Part shown: positions 33,901-45,889 of the stretch, in pieces
How positions within the stretch are numbered: the first letter of the stretch is position 1
Layout of the letters: each line of letters starts with the position of its first letter
Assembly (NCBI GenBank): GCA_037783415.1
Contig: JAZGTN010000058.1
Span: 3,384,001-3,448,000 of the forward strand
DNA from: Leptasterias polaris
Lineage: Eukaryota > Echinodermata > Asteroidea > Forcipulatida > Asteriidae
Direction: 5' to 3'
DNA: 64,000 bases
Program-made: the position numbers and the translations under genes
The notes under the pieces: generated by a model
The model's input: the letters and a program-made list of their open reading frames with translations, nothing else
Databases searched by the model: none
What the model was told of the DNA's origin: nothing

Positions 33901-36900
33901 TTGAGGGAAACTAAAATATACAGAGCAGCAGCAACACCAAGCTCAGTTCATGTTAGCTTCTGGAAAGATTGTATTGAATGGATAAAGAAATGGAAAGTAA
34001 AAGAAGGGTCTACAAACAAAATTGCTTGCATTCAGGGATGGGTAACCACTATCACAGCTGTTGTCCAATTGTTTAATGAGTTGACCACTGGGGACCAGTT
34101 CTCATTTCTCCTGACAAACAGGCTTAACCAAGATTGTCTGGAGAATCTATTCTCGATTATCAGAAGCAGGGGAGGGCATAGAGATAACCCCACAGCAAAT
34201 GAGTTTAGAGCAGCTTTGAAACAAGTAATGTGTAGTAAAATGATGGCCCCTCTGGGAAATCAAAATTGCGAATCAGACAGTGATAGTTTTCTGGACTTGA
34301 CAGCTCCTTTAAAATCACAGGGAAATTCTGGAACCTCTGAGGGGTCTACAGAAAAGAATGATGACCATTTCAATCATATCTGTGATAACTTGGATAAAAT
34401 GATAGACGAACCTCAAAAAAATGTAATAGTGTATGTGGCTGGTTATCTGGCCAAGCAGATACTTGCAAAGCATCAAAATTGTCAGATTTGTAAAAATGCA
34501 TTGTTGAAAACCACTGCTGTAGGGGGCATATTCATGGAAGATCCATCTGAACTACTATTACATTATAAGGCCTACTGTGTTGAGGAATCAGATTTTGGTG
34601 GTTTAACTGCTCCTAGTGACAATTTTTCTGACTTTGTTGTTGTATGTGAGAAAGTGTTTGTCAAATGTTTTAATGATTATTTCCACATCAATGCTATCGG
34701 CAAAAGGATTAGCATGTACATTGTATTTACCAGTACTGGTATTTACGAGACTCAAAACAACATCGCTCTGTGATTTTCACTTTTTTTCTCAAAAACTAAG
34801 ACGACTAATGAAGCTGAAACTTCTACGGGAATTTCACAGCACAGTTAATATGTTTAAATTGTTAATTTAAAAAAATGAATGCATACTCTACCTTTTTATT
34901 TCATGCATTATTAGGCGATGTGTGTCCAGCATGTACCCACTGCCAACAAGCCAAGCACCGATGTCAATAAGCGGACCATCCAGCGTCGCACAAGATACTT
35001 GAAAGAGCACATCCTTGACATCAGCGCAGGACCATCTGATGTTCAGCTGGGACATCTCATTCGTACAGCCTCCAGAAAACCACTCCAACAACTTCTTGAA
35101 AAGCTGCAAATGAAAACGCGAATTCCTGCATTAAACGAGCTGGCACTCAAAGCAGACTTGGGGTTATCTTGGGCTGGACTCAGAGAGCTTAAATTGTGAG
35201 ATTTTGTTTCTCAACACTGTAGTGGTACTAAGCTTATATGAAAGAGGGTTGTGTAATAAATCATTTAATTTTCTCTGTCGTTACATTTTTCTGTATACTG
35301 TTATTAATGAATTACTAATTACATAATTTGGTTTCTACCTGTAAAGGTGGCTTCGTCAGTACAACATAGTCATGGCGAGTGAACAGGAAAGCAGGAAACT
35401 TGGCAAAGCATCTGTTGGTCAAGAATTGCTGGAGGGAGACAGACTGCCTTTCCTGTCTACTGAGCAGACTGGTCTTGTCACCAAACCTGCAGCATGCGTC
35501 TATATAGCTGAACTCCAATCCTACATACTTGACCTGCTGGGTGAATATGAAAGGTACATAACTTAATTAAAATTTAAAAAAACTGACAATAAATAATGGA
35601 AGAGAAATTACATTATTGAAAGTGACACAACAGGAAACTAAATAACATGTTTCAAAAAAGTTGACTTGTCTTTTACATGACAATAAAACCGAACCATAAA
35701 AGTGTTGTTATATATTATACTAAGTATTAGCCCTACAGGTCCCCCATACAATTTTTTTTTTTAAATTGTCCTTTCAACAGATCAGGAGAGTTGCACTGGC
35801 ATCCAGGTCAGCCAAAAGATGAGATATGGCTCAAACTTGGCGGAGATAAGGGCGGGGGGTCGTTCAAGTTCATGCTTGAGATCGCTAACACAAAATGCCC
35901 AAACTCCAAGAGAAACACCATCGTCTTGTGTGCTTTCGAAGCTACGGACACAGCAGTTAACCTCCATATGGCCCTTGATAGGTACAAGCTGGAAGTAGAC
36001 TCAATATCAAGGATGACATGGAGGTAATAATTAAGTATTTAGTTTCTAAACAACCATGCATTTGTTTTAAACCAAGTAGGGTACTTACATTATCATGATT
36101 TTACTTTTTTTACTGCACAGGGGGAAGAAACTCATTGTCTACCTTTTCGGAGATTACGAGTTCTTGTCTAGAATGATGGGAATATCTGGTGCGAGTGGTA
36201 AGTTGTTCAAATTCACTTGATTTGTTAACAAAATTATTTATCAGGAATAATAATACTCACCACTGCTATAAATAAACATCTTGTACTTTTCTTCACAGGT
36301 CGTCATCCCTGCATCTGGTGCCATGTAACAAGTGCTGAAATGGCAGTTGACAAATCTGTTCGCCCAGCATGTACAGCCAGAACCCTCGAAACCCTCCAGT
36401 GACCACGAGCGCTTCCTTGCTGCAGGAGGATGCATCAAAAAGGCAAAACTCTTCAATAATGCGGTGGATAAACCCTTCTTTTCAATCCCTGTGGATAAGG
36501 TATGTATTCATATATTGTAAGTTTTAAAACTTCTAATGAATACTCCACCATGAATGTAATTCATCCATGCATTAATTAATAATTGTTGCAAGTCTCGTTT
36601 CTTAATGTTGTGTATAAACATTTTTACCAGGTATGCCCACCAACACTCCATATCAGTTTGGGCATTTGGTTTAAACTGTACACCTTGTTTGAGAACGACT
36701 GCAGAGCTCTCGGGGAAGAAATAGCAGAAGATTTTGCAAGGTCAAATGGAGATGCTGCTAAGTTTGGAGAGGGCCCCTTTCCGTTGCACATTGCAAAACT
36801 GTCTGAGGTCCTTGCTGCTAAGGACAGAGCAAGTGAAATCCGAGAGGAAATAAATGACCTTCCTGAGCAGCAAGCCGTGATCACTCTCCTTAATGACAAC

Positions 36901-38093
36901 ATTGACGCCTCAGAAGTTATAGCTGATGCAAGGGCCCAAATAGACAATCTCACCGAAGAACTGACTCGACAGGTAAGAATTTACTCTAATTTCAGATCTG
37001 TCATCCACTTGTTTTCCTTTGGGATGCTCTTTTTGAGAACCATGTGACAGTCACATACCTGTAGTTATTGAAACAAGAAATGTAATCATCATGAGTATTA
37101 ATGCAAATGCATCTTACCTGAAACTGCTCTGACTCCATTTTGTAACTACAGGACGTGCTAGCAAATACCAAAGTGGATAAGCTGCAAGACCATCACAACC
37201 CCTTGTTGCAACGACTGGACCAGACCCTTCAAGAAATAAAAGTTCGACGCCAGGCGTATTACTCAAACACTTTTGTGGGAAACCACGTTCACAAGTGTCT
37301 AAAGGTAATTATATTACTAATATTTGAACTTGTAGTGAAGTCAAACAAATGTTTTACGAATTAGATTTACATAATTTGCCGATGTTTTGATTTGTCACTA
37401 CAGGAAACGAACATTGAAAAAATTACCCAGGCAGTGGTACTGGAGGTGGCAAAACTCTGTCCAGACACACTACCAAAGGCTAGTACCATCGTACATAAGT
37501 TTTCCACGGTGTTTTCATTGTTCGCCAACTGCCACAACCTGTACAACAAGGTAGAACACTTTGACGACAATGAAATCACAAAACTTGGTAAGTTAGTTAT
37601 TTCATTGTTTTACTGTTTCCCTTTAGAAAGCAGATTAAAGGAAATTTGGGGTTTTATAGTCTTTTGATTTTTTCCTTGTGAATGAAAATTTCAAACAATT
37701 TGAAGTTTAATTTTTTAATGTTGTTTTGTTAAAGATAAAAACATCCAGCAATTCATGACTTACTTCCGCACCACCTTTCCAACCAAGACCATCCCACCAA
37801 AAATGCACATGCTAGAGTGTCACGTCAGCACCTTCATTCGCAGCACACATCATGGACTCCGACTATTAGGGGAACAAGGGGGAGAATCAATGCATGCGGT
37901 CTTCAATACACTCAGCAGAAGATTCAATGGCGCCAAAAACACATCAACACAACATCCAGATCTATACAAGCTACTGTGCATCATGAAAGAACACCATCTA
38001 TGCATCAACCCATCTATTTCCAGTCTACGTCCCCAGTCACGCAAGCGCAAGTTACAATTTAGTAGCAGTACCATTACCAAGCCCTCAGAGTGA
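30994..38093 (+). CDS. Ten-exon transposase-like gene, unassigned family (one frameshift)
   Basis: Predicted exons: 30994-31029, 34915-35195, 35347-35553, 35781-36023, 36121-36197, 36299-36499, 36631-36972, 37152-37304, 37404-37587 and 37735-38093. All introns are GT-AG and phases agree, except a one-base shift inside exon 6 near 36402 (TLETLQ-stop against SDHERFLAAGG). About 694 codons. Likely RNase H-type residues are Asp in IWLKLGGDKGGGSF (exon 4), Asp in LFGDYEFL (exon 5) and Glu in LLGEQGGESMH (exon 10). A C-x2-C (HPCIWC) follows GISGASG. The pattern matches an uncharacterised family of marine-invertebrate proteins that I take to be transposase-derived. Exon 1 (MAGAWKCARYCR) is the least certain. 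Intron 1 holds the whole THAP/P-element gene. Confidence 0.6.
31124..34773 (+). CDS. THAP-domain P-element transposase (intact)
   Basis: Four exons: 31124-31209, 31776-32014, 32315-32488 and 32699-34773. All have GT-AG junctions and total 2574 nt, an unbroken 857-codon frame. Exons 1-2 encode a THAP zinc finger (MWCSAVNCVNNS, FYRFPKCKER, DRWVQ, RICSKHFEPSQ, AVPTIF). Exon 4 starts with a Lys-rich coiled segment, then the P-element catalytic core: Asp about 328 (VLTLDEMSL), Asp about 418 (VIGDQGSNN), and Glu about 648 (NQDCLENLF), with spacing like Drosophila P and human THAP9. The length is between these two (751 and 903). The 210-bp intron 3 happens to be a multiple of three. No 31-bp-type terminal repeat or 8-bp duplication was found, so it may be domesticated or its ends may be diverged. 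Confidence 0.85.
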
Positions 38094-38679
38094 TTTAGCG
38101 TAAGCATTGATTGTATTCTTAGTAAGCATAGCTCCATGGTTAGATCTTGTCCTTGCTCTATCTATATATGGCTAGATCAATTTTACCAAAAAATTATCTT
38201 TTGGTTTTTCAGAACCTTAAAATTTGATGAAGATCATGATGAAAGGTTTATTACGCATTTATAAATGTTGACAAGTCACTTTATTTATTAAGGCGGGTAA
38301 ACCATTCGATTTTTTTCTTCAAATGAAATGATAAAAATTAATAATAAACTTACTTCTGCTTTTAGTTATTACTAAACTAGAGTAGTTAAGTTACCCCAAT
38401 TCAAAAGGAAGGTTTTATTACTACAAGAAGTACAAAATAGAACAGATTCCCAGATGCAGGTGCGCACGTTTAAATAAACATGTTTAAACGCTTTGTATAA
38501 AGTGAAAACGTAGTCAACGGCGACATTGAACCATTTTTGAAAGGCTGGCCAGAGGCCATTACTTTGGTTTGCTCATGTATAATCACCATGTATCTGTTCT
38601 ACGTGAGTTGAAGCACCCTTCTATGCTTGAATTTTTTACAAGAAAATTCATGAAAGACCTTCAACAAGAGTCAGAAAAT
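38094..38679. other. No gene seen
   Basis: 3' flank of the ten-exon gene. AT-rich, no ORF or repeat recognised, and no inverted repeat matching 30600-30990 was found by eye. Confidence 0.35.
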
Positions 38680-40513
38680 GGACAACTTATTACCTTTACT
38701 CGATCCAGAAAATTTCACGACATATGCTGAAAAAATGATGAACTTTGAAGACCGCTTTTTACACCTTGGGTTTCGACAAAATCGCCGAAAGCTTGTCGAC
38801 GTGATGAAGCCATGCCTGTAGATTATTTCTGGCCCTCTTGGTCTTTCAGGGACACATGCTTTGTATTCATGATCGAAAGACGTTTACTTCCGGAGGTTTG
38901 CCAACAGAGAAACGCGACCGTTATTTACGCATGGCCAATTTATACCAATAGAGGGCGCTATACAATGACAACAAATCACGTGACCGCACAATCCGCTTTA
39001 CGCTCTGTGAGCAGCGAAGAGCTAGAACCAGCCATTACATCATCCAGTAGATGGATTCTTGAAGAACTCAATTTATACATCCCCGATGAATTTCTATCAA
39101 TGCCAGTGCAAGTTTTAACTGCGTGATAAAACGAATGGCCAACAGGAAAGAGATAACCGTTGACTTTATGGTCTTGTGTTTGTTTTACCTTCAGAACTAC
39201 TCCCTGAAGAAAACATTGAGAGGATACTGTAACCAAGGCTCGTACGCACTTAAAGTGCAGTATTCACACTTCATGAAAAACAGAAACGTAAGTCTCCTTT
39301 TTGTGTTATGTGCCCCTGACAGAGTCGTCGAATTTGTGTTTAGAAGTCATGCAAGTTTTGTGCCTACCACCAACGAAAATGTATCTGTTGGCAGACGACG
39401 GGGTCAACAAAGCTTGGCCAACATGATCATTGCCAACAAGAGAATCACTTAGGGCGTGTTTTTAGTACAGGGTAACAAAGGTACTTATTACTCAGTAACT
39501 TTTTTCCCAAAAGAAACGTGTCCTTGTCATTCTAAAGGAACATGCTACCACATTATTGCTTATAGAATTGCCAGCAGTCTCCCCATTGGGATCAAAGACT
39601 GAAAAGAAACAAACGTAAAGAAAAATCAGGCCGGAAACGACCAAGGGCAGAAGATGTAGAGTTTGTTGTAACTGCAGCAGACTCAATTTTGGCGATGGGT
39701 TCTAGGGTATACTTGCCAATATTAGAATCTTTTTTAGGAGAACCTGCAGATTGCTTTTCATCTCCTTTGCCTACAAGAAGTAAAGCCTACAGGTTTTGAT
39801 CATTCCCCTAAAAATCATCGCAAATACAGATGGCTTCAACGCCCAACTAAGCCCAACTTGCAGGGAAATGCAAACGACGTTTCAATAGTAGGTGATGATG
39901 TGTCATGCATAGAATTTGTTGAAGTTGACCACTTCCAAACCGAAATGCCCCACGGCAGGCACATAGCTTCCAGCATGTTAATGTACCAAACAAAGGGTGA
40001 ATTAGTATGCTATGTTAACCGAGTTCAGGTTAATGGTGCAGATCTGCAGACACTCCCAACCCACAGGACGGCTTTGGGAAAACGTGATTATGTATGGCAT
40101 TCATTGAGATACGTATCGCCAATGCAGACATATCACACGACAAACGAAGTTTCGTTTTGGTTGCACATTTTTGAATCTTGGCAACATGGGGATTGGCATT
40201 TTGTCCAAACTGGGCCGCGTTCAATGACGTATTTGTGGAAGACATATGGTTGTTTCCAATCCTAATCCTGGGGAGAGGGAATCACTTGATTCTCTTAGTG
40301 TTGATTCGGAAATTACATCAACTTTTTATCGTTGATTCAATGCATGGAAACAATAATGAGAGTGTAAATGATTTTGCAGATATGTACGAGTCAATTTTTC
40401 ACGGGGTATACGGTAAACCAATTGTTGGTAGATTAGCAAAAATGCAAAATCAAGACATCCCTCGCCAGTTTAATTCCGTCAATTGGGGGGTTATTGTTTT
40501 TGCGTGTGCTTAA
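38680..40513 (+). pseudogene. ULP1-protease gene of an older element, 5' part
   Basis: A series of broken frames on one strand. An ATG at 38680 opens 47 codons. Frames 39123-39452 and 39600-39800 (KNKRKEKSGRKRPRAEDVEF) show no known domain. Frames 39858-40265 and 40178-40513 overlap through a frameshift. The last carries a C48 (ULP1/SENP-type) protease core: GNHLILLVLIRK (His), LFIVDSMHG (Asp) and DIPRQFNSVNWGV, where the catalytic Cys position is Trp. The frame stops 11 bp before the transposon at 40524 and the gene resumes at 46441. ULP1 proteases are common cargo of eukaryotic DNA transposons. Confidence 0.55.
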
Positions 40514-40523
40514 TGCAAATATT

Positions 40524-41117
40524 TAGTCTGGTGGGAAGGGGGGGGGGGGGGTTCCCATGCACCCCGTGGATACCTTTTTTAACTTACTTTTTTGTAATCC
40601 TTAGGGTGTCTAGTTAATGAAATTTGGTGTTCCCAAAATTAAATATTGTCCCATGGGGTCCGATGGCCATCTTTGGCGGCCATCTTGGATTTTCGAAAAA
40701 AAAATTTATTCGGCATAACTTTTGAACCAGACATCACACAGAGACAAATTAACTCATTTTACAGTTCAATTTTACATCACGATTCACTATGGATGGTTAT
40801 TTGCATGATTCAGACAAGTTAGATACAAGAAAACTTGCAAAACATGAAAAAATCGGTAGAATTTTTACTCAAAATCTTGTAAATATCATTTTTTGTGATA
40901 TTTTTAATAAATAAACATCTTAAATATGTTTCAATTTGGTCAACCTTGCATTCAGTTTAAAGCTTAAGAAATACTCTTTAATTTGATACCAAGATGAATC
41001 TTCTCAGTAATAAGATAAAACAGTGGCGGCCATCTTGGATTTCCGAACAAAATCAATTATAAGCGTAACCTTTTTACTTGACATCGTAGAGAGACAAATA
41101 AACTTATTTCTACACTG
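40524..41117 (+). repeat. Left terminal inverted repeat
   Basis: Matches the complement of 45845-46437. Contains two GGCGGCCATCTTGGAT boxes (about 40675 and 41030), a YY1-like motif, and a run of about 14 G at 40537-40550. Confidence 0.85.
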
Positions 41118-41672
41118 ATTTTGCACAATAAATCAATTGTGAAAGTTTTTTCCGTTATTCAAATAATTGGGATATGTTTTTTAAAGAAACAAGTTAAACT
41201 TGTTTAAATTTAATCGAATTTGCATTATAAGTCAAAGCAATGAAAGTACTCTGTAATTTGATACCAAATAATATGTTCAGAATAATTGTCAAATCATCAA
41301 AACACATCCAAAAAATACATGGCCACAGATATTAGACAACTTGCACACCCGATTGATAAAAAACACAACATAAAAGCTGTTGGTCCTGCCAAGCCCACAA
41401 TTTATTGAAACCATCTAACCAGAATGCCCAACATACATGCCAGCCATCCCATACTGTCTCCCATTCACTTCCTTCAATTGTAGCAAGTTTGTGGTGTTAA
41501 AAGATATAAAATTGTAACACATTAGATGTAAGTTGTTACAAAGTATAACATTATCTAAGTCAACATTTGTATTTGCTTGGTGAAGGTCTCATTGTGGAAC
41601 TATAGTTTGAGCTGTAAAGGTGACAGGGATCTATAATCATCATTGAATAGTAAAGTGTAGTGCTGGATAGAC

Positions 41673-44600
41673 ATGCCAAAGTCAGCAAAACGCAGTATTA
41701 ACAGGGAAAAGGGTGGGGGGTCAGTAAAACTACATAAATCTCATCATAGTGGGTCTGTCTGTATTTTACATGTGAGTGGCATTCAGCATCTAGAATTCAC
41801 ACCATTCAGTGAAATCCAGGGATCTGCTGCTGAAAAGCTGTCTCAGCTACACAATATTCGTGACAGATGACTCTGCGAACCTGGAAATTCACCCTATCGC
41901 TTGGAGGATGTAATCGCATTGCGGAGAGTCTTGCTGGTGCAGACTTACAAGCACTAGGCTATCATCGAGGATGTTATCAAAACTTTACTAAAAATCAGAA
42001 TCGTTTGAAGTGTAGTGGAAATTCTAGTGAAGCCTCAACCTCACGTTGCCTTCGTAGCGCGTCAGTTTCCTCTCCCAAACAGCTGTTCCCTCAACAATGT
42101 ATCTTTTGTGGAAAGCTTGAACAGAAAGTGTTTGGAAAGACTACTCGATGCATTAAGTTCCCAGTATTCAAGGATGGAGATGGAAATTTGAGAGAGCCTA
42201 CTTGGAAACAAATTGAACCTCGAGCCCAAGAACTAGGACTAAACAGTCTACATTGTATGGTGCAAGGAGAGGACTTGTTTGCGAGAGAAGCAATGTTCCA
42301 CAACTCCTGTCTAAAATCTTTCAATCTCAAGTATATTAATCACCTGCGCGATAAAGAGAGAGATGGCAATCGTGATATCGACACAGAGCAAAAACGTAAG
42401 GCTGCTGCACATCTAAAAGCATTCACTGCTGTTCTTGATTTTATTCAAGGCCATGTGATTGGGCAGAAAGAAGTTGTGCAGCTTGCATCGCTTCGTCGCC
42501 TCAACATACAAGAGTTGGAGCAAAACAACTTTCCTAATCCAGAGTACAGAAGTGAGAAGCTGAAATCCCAACTTGAGAACCATGATATTCATAAGTGCAT
42601 CGCCTTTGTCAAATTCAATCCAGGTGACCAAGGGTTTAGACAATTTAACCTGGTCTACAGTGCCAGCCTCTCTGTAGCAGATGCAGTGACATACGCCTAT
42701 AAGCTGGGATCCCAATATAAATATGAAGACGCAGCCCTTTTTCTCCGAGGTATAATCCAGCGGGCATTCAAAGAGTCAACAGCGATTCCCTGGCCTCCAA
42801 CAGCTGACGATCTTTTGATAAAGTCATCGTCAGATGAACTCCTCCCACCTGACCTCTTGAAGTTCCTAACTTTTGTCATATCGGGTGATGCCGATGCGGA
42901 GAAGTGTGAGGAGAAAACTAGACGTATCCTGCTCTCTATAGGCCAGGTATGTTGTGTGCTTAGCTTTTTAAAGTTACGTTTAGTGTCAGTTAAACGCTTA
43001 TGCTTCAGTAACAATTGTATCATTTTAGTTGCTCTTCTGTAATCATTATCATCCCTGTTTTGCTCCTCAGGACATCTGCCGTGCTGTGACGAAGGGAGAG
43101 TGGAAAATGCCCAAACACATTCTTCTCTGCACCTTTATCGCAGTAAGAATCTCACCACTATCCTCAGTAGACTGGGACACTGTGAGACATACAATTTCAG
43201 CTTAGAGCTTGAGACAGCGCTGGCAAAGGCTATCGATGAGGTATCATCTTCCCTAACTCCCCAGATAATTACAGGAGAGGGCAATGATGTGTTTCATACA
43301 GAGTGGGATAATCTCAACAAAATAACAACGAACATCCACGGCTCAAATGTGGTAAACAGCACTGGCGGGATCATGATACAGGAGGTGAGACCAGGGTTTG
43401 ATATCACCAACCAAAATCGGAAACTTCCTCTCTACAAGCGCAGTTAATGTGAATACACCAGAGACACTGGCTCCTGTCCATATATTTGGCCGAGTCGGGC
43501 CCAAGTTTCCCAAGGGATCTGTGTTCACCCCACCAGGCATAAACAGTAAAGTGTACTCGAAATGCATCCATGATTATCGTGTCTGGTTACTTGCTCGGGT
43601 TGTGGGCAGCAGCGCACAGAAGCAACTTGTCCCAGGATTTGGTGGCTTCATCTCTTCAACGGGTACCAAACCCTCGCGAAAGTCAACTATTGACTATTTC
43701 ACCCCCATCAATCAGCCCTTCACCGAGTATGGAGTCATTAAGGAGTTGCTAAAGCAGTCAGAGGAGGCCACCATGGAGGTGGGTCAGGAGTATGTCCTGA
43801 ACACCTTCGATCTCGGTGGGTGCATGAAGGCCCTACCCCTTATTTGGAAATTCCCAGACGAGTACAAGAAGCATGTTATCACCCCAGGGCCATTCCACAC
43901 CGGGATGAACTACATAAACATGTTGACTGGTCACAAATGCAGAAGCTCGGGCTACTCTGAAATCCTCATTGAGGCTGGACTGGTTACAAGTGGCTGCCTG
44001 GGTAGTGTGCTGAAAGGGAAGGCGTTCGCTAAAGCCCTGTTCTGTCTGAAAACAGTAAGTGAAGCCATGGAGCGGTTGCTGATGGAGAGATTCATTGATG
44101 AGGAGAAGGTTGATGTAACCAACCCAAAGGCCTTGTTCAACCTCATCCAAAGCTGTAGTCGTGAGACTCTAGACCTTGCATTGCAGGATCCTTCCACCCT
44201 TACCATCCTTAAGAAGCATAACACCTATGAAGACAAAGTGCGCAATGGTCACCTCGGCAAAACAGCTAAGTTCTGGCTCAGTGTTATTGACCACACCAGA
44301 CTGCTCCTTATGTTGCATTACTCTGTTAAGACGAACAACTTGGACCTCTTCCACAAATGCAACGGTGATATGGCATATCTTTTCTTTGCATATGACGGGC
44401 CAAACTACTCAAGGTAAATCACATTAAAGTACTTATGAAGTATTATTAGATGAGTTAACTGGTATACTTGATTTCTTTGCCTGATTTTGTAGTCTTGATG
44501 CATCACATTGTCTTTCCACAGGTACTTGACATGGCTGGATGTGTTTCTGACGAATATTGATAAGTCTCATCCTGGCGCCAAAGAGTTGCTGAAGAAGGGT

Positions 44601-45889
44601 GGCATTGCAGTTGCACGTTCTGTCATCCCCGGTGCTCTCAGTGCGGTGGACAAGACGATGGAGGAGACTTTCATGAAGTTTGCTAAATCAACAGGTACTG
44701 AATTGCCTTTACAGCTCACCTACTTTGTGTCATATACTGAAGTCAGTGGGTGCTTGGCAGACCGACCAGATAAAGTATATTTTGCCAGAATACCTTTCTA
44801 TTTTGGACAATAACATTGTAAACTTCTTTGTTTTAAATTACCAATAGTCATAATAATATTATTCTTTTGTCTCTCCATCAACTATCTCTTCAGGTGGATT
44901 CACAGGGCTTTTTACCATGTATGGTGCCTACCAGCGATGGTGCCGTACAACGTCAACCCGAGCTCAGTACTATGAGAAGATGCTTGATATGTGTGGCTTG
45001 ATCGACGACCCTGACTGCCCAAAAGCTGGGAAACACCGTGAACTGGAGAGAGCAGAGATAAGAAAGTCCGAGGAGGCAGTTCAACAAACCATATCTGCTA
45101 TTCGCAACTTCACCAATCCTTTCTCCATAGTTGACAAAGACCACCTGTACAGCTTGTCGTCTGGTGCTCCTGCTTCCCCAGAGGTAGAGTTTGATGTGCT
45201 TCGTGCTGAAGAAGCTGGTAAGGAGGCAAATGAAGCATTCATCAAAGATCGATTTGTGAAAGGCTCTGTGGAGTTCTTTGATCCAGTCAAGAGGCTTAAA
45301 CTGAAAACGATGGAGGCCTCAAACAAGACAATAAAGCTCACTGCATCACAGGGCAAGGTATGTAAAAATATACCATAATAATAACATTTAAAATATATCT
45401 TTTTGAAATGTATACCAGACAAATTCTAATTCAGGTTTGACATTGTTCCCATGTTAATCGTTGCAGGTCATCCAATACCGTGAGCAAAGTGATCTTGCTT
45501 TCCTGCTGCTCATCAAGTCCCAGCACCTGGCAGAGCCCCTGAACCTTGACGAGTTGATGCGGTACTCACTCACCCCTGTCCCTCATAGTCTTGGCACGGC
45601 TGATGGATTCTTCAATAAGACAAACAAGGCAGCGGTACTTCATTTCCTGACGGAAGATGCTCCTGAAAATGTGCCTTATCCCAAAGATGCCCTCTACATC
45701 CAGGATGGTAATGCTCTTTTCCACGCCCTAACAAACGTCCCTCCCACGTTTGGCGAAATTTGTCTCAAGTTGCTAGATCAGATGGTTGCAAAGAAGAACT
45801 TTGTATTTTCAACTGATTCATACCACGCCGACTCCATTAAAGCCCAGTGTAGAAAATGTGTTTATTTGTCTCTCTACGATGTCAAGTAA
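41673..45889 (+). pseudogene. Transposase-like gene of the 5.9-kb element, decayed
   Basis: Exons 41673-42946, 43071-44413, 44522-44694, 44894-45357 and 45467-45889 are joined by GT-AG introns in phase. Exon 1 is Cys-rich (QQCIFCGKLE, CIKFPVFKDGDG, AMFHNSCLKSFNLKY). Exon 2 has WDN (VFHTEWDNLNK) and NTFDLGGCMKALPLIW; exons 2-3 have LFFAYDGPNYSRYLTWLDVF and SHPGAKELLKKGGIAVARS; exon 4 has DKTMEETFMK-GLF. This is a large uncharacterised family I recognise from marine invertebrates; acidic residues suggest an RNase H-like enzyme. Lesions: stop plus frameshift near 41869-41905, frameshifts near 43130 and 43400-43440. The final 15 codons come from the right TIR, so the usual longer C-terminus is missing. 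Confidence 0.6.

Noticed and set aside
30600..38700. Terminal inverted repeats for the P-element or the ten-exon gene
   Set aside because: Searched by eye on both sides (30600-31120, 34774-34914, 38100-38600); only short matches such as CTGTGC, no convincing pair.
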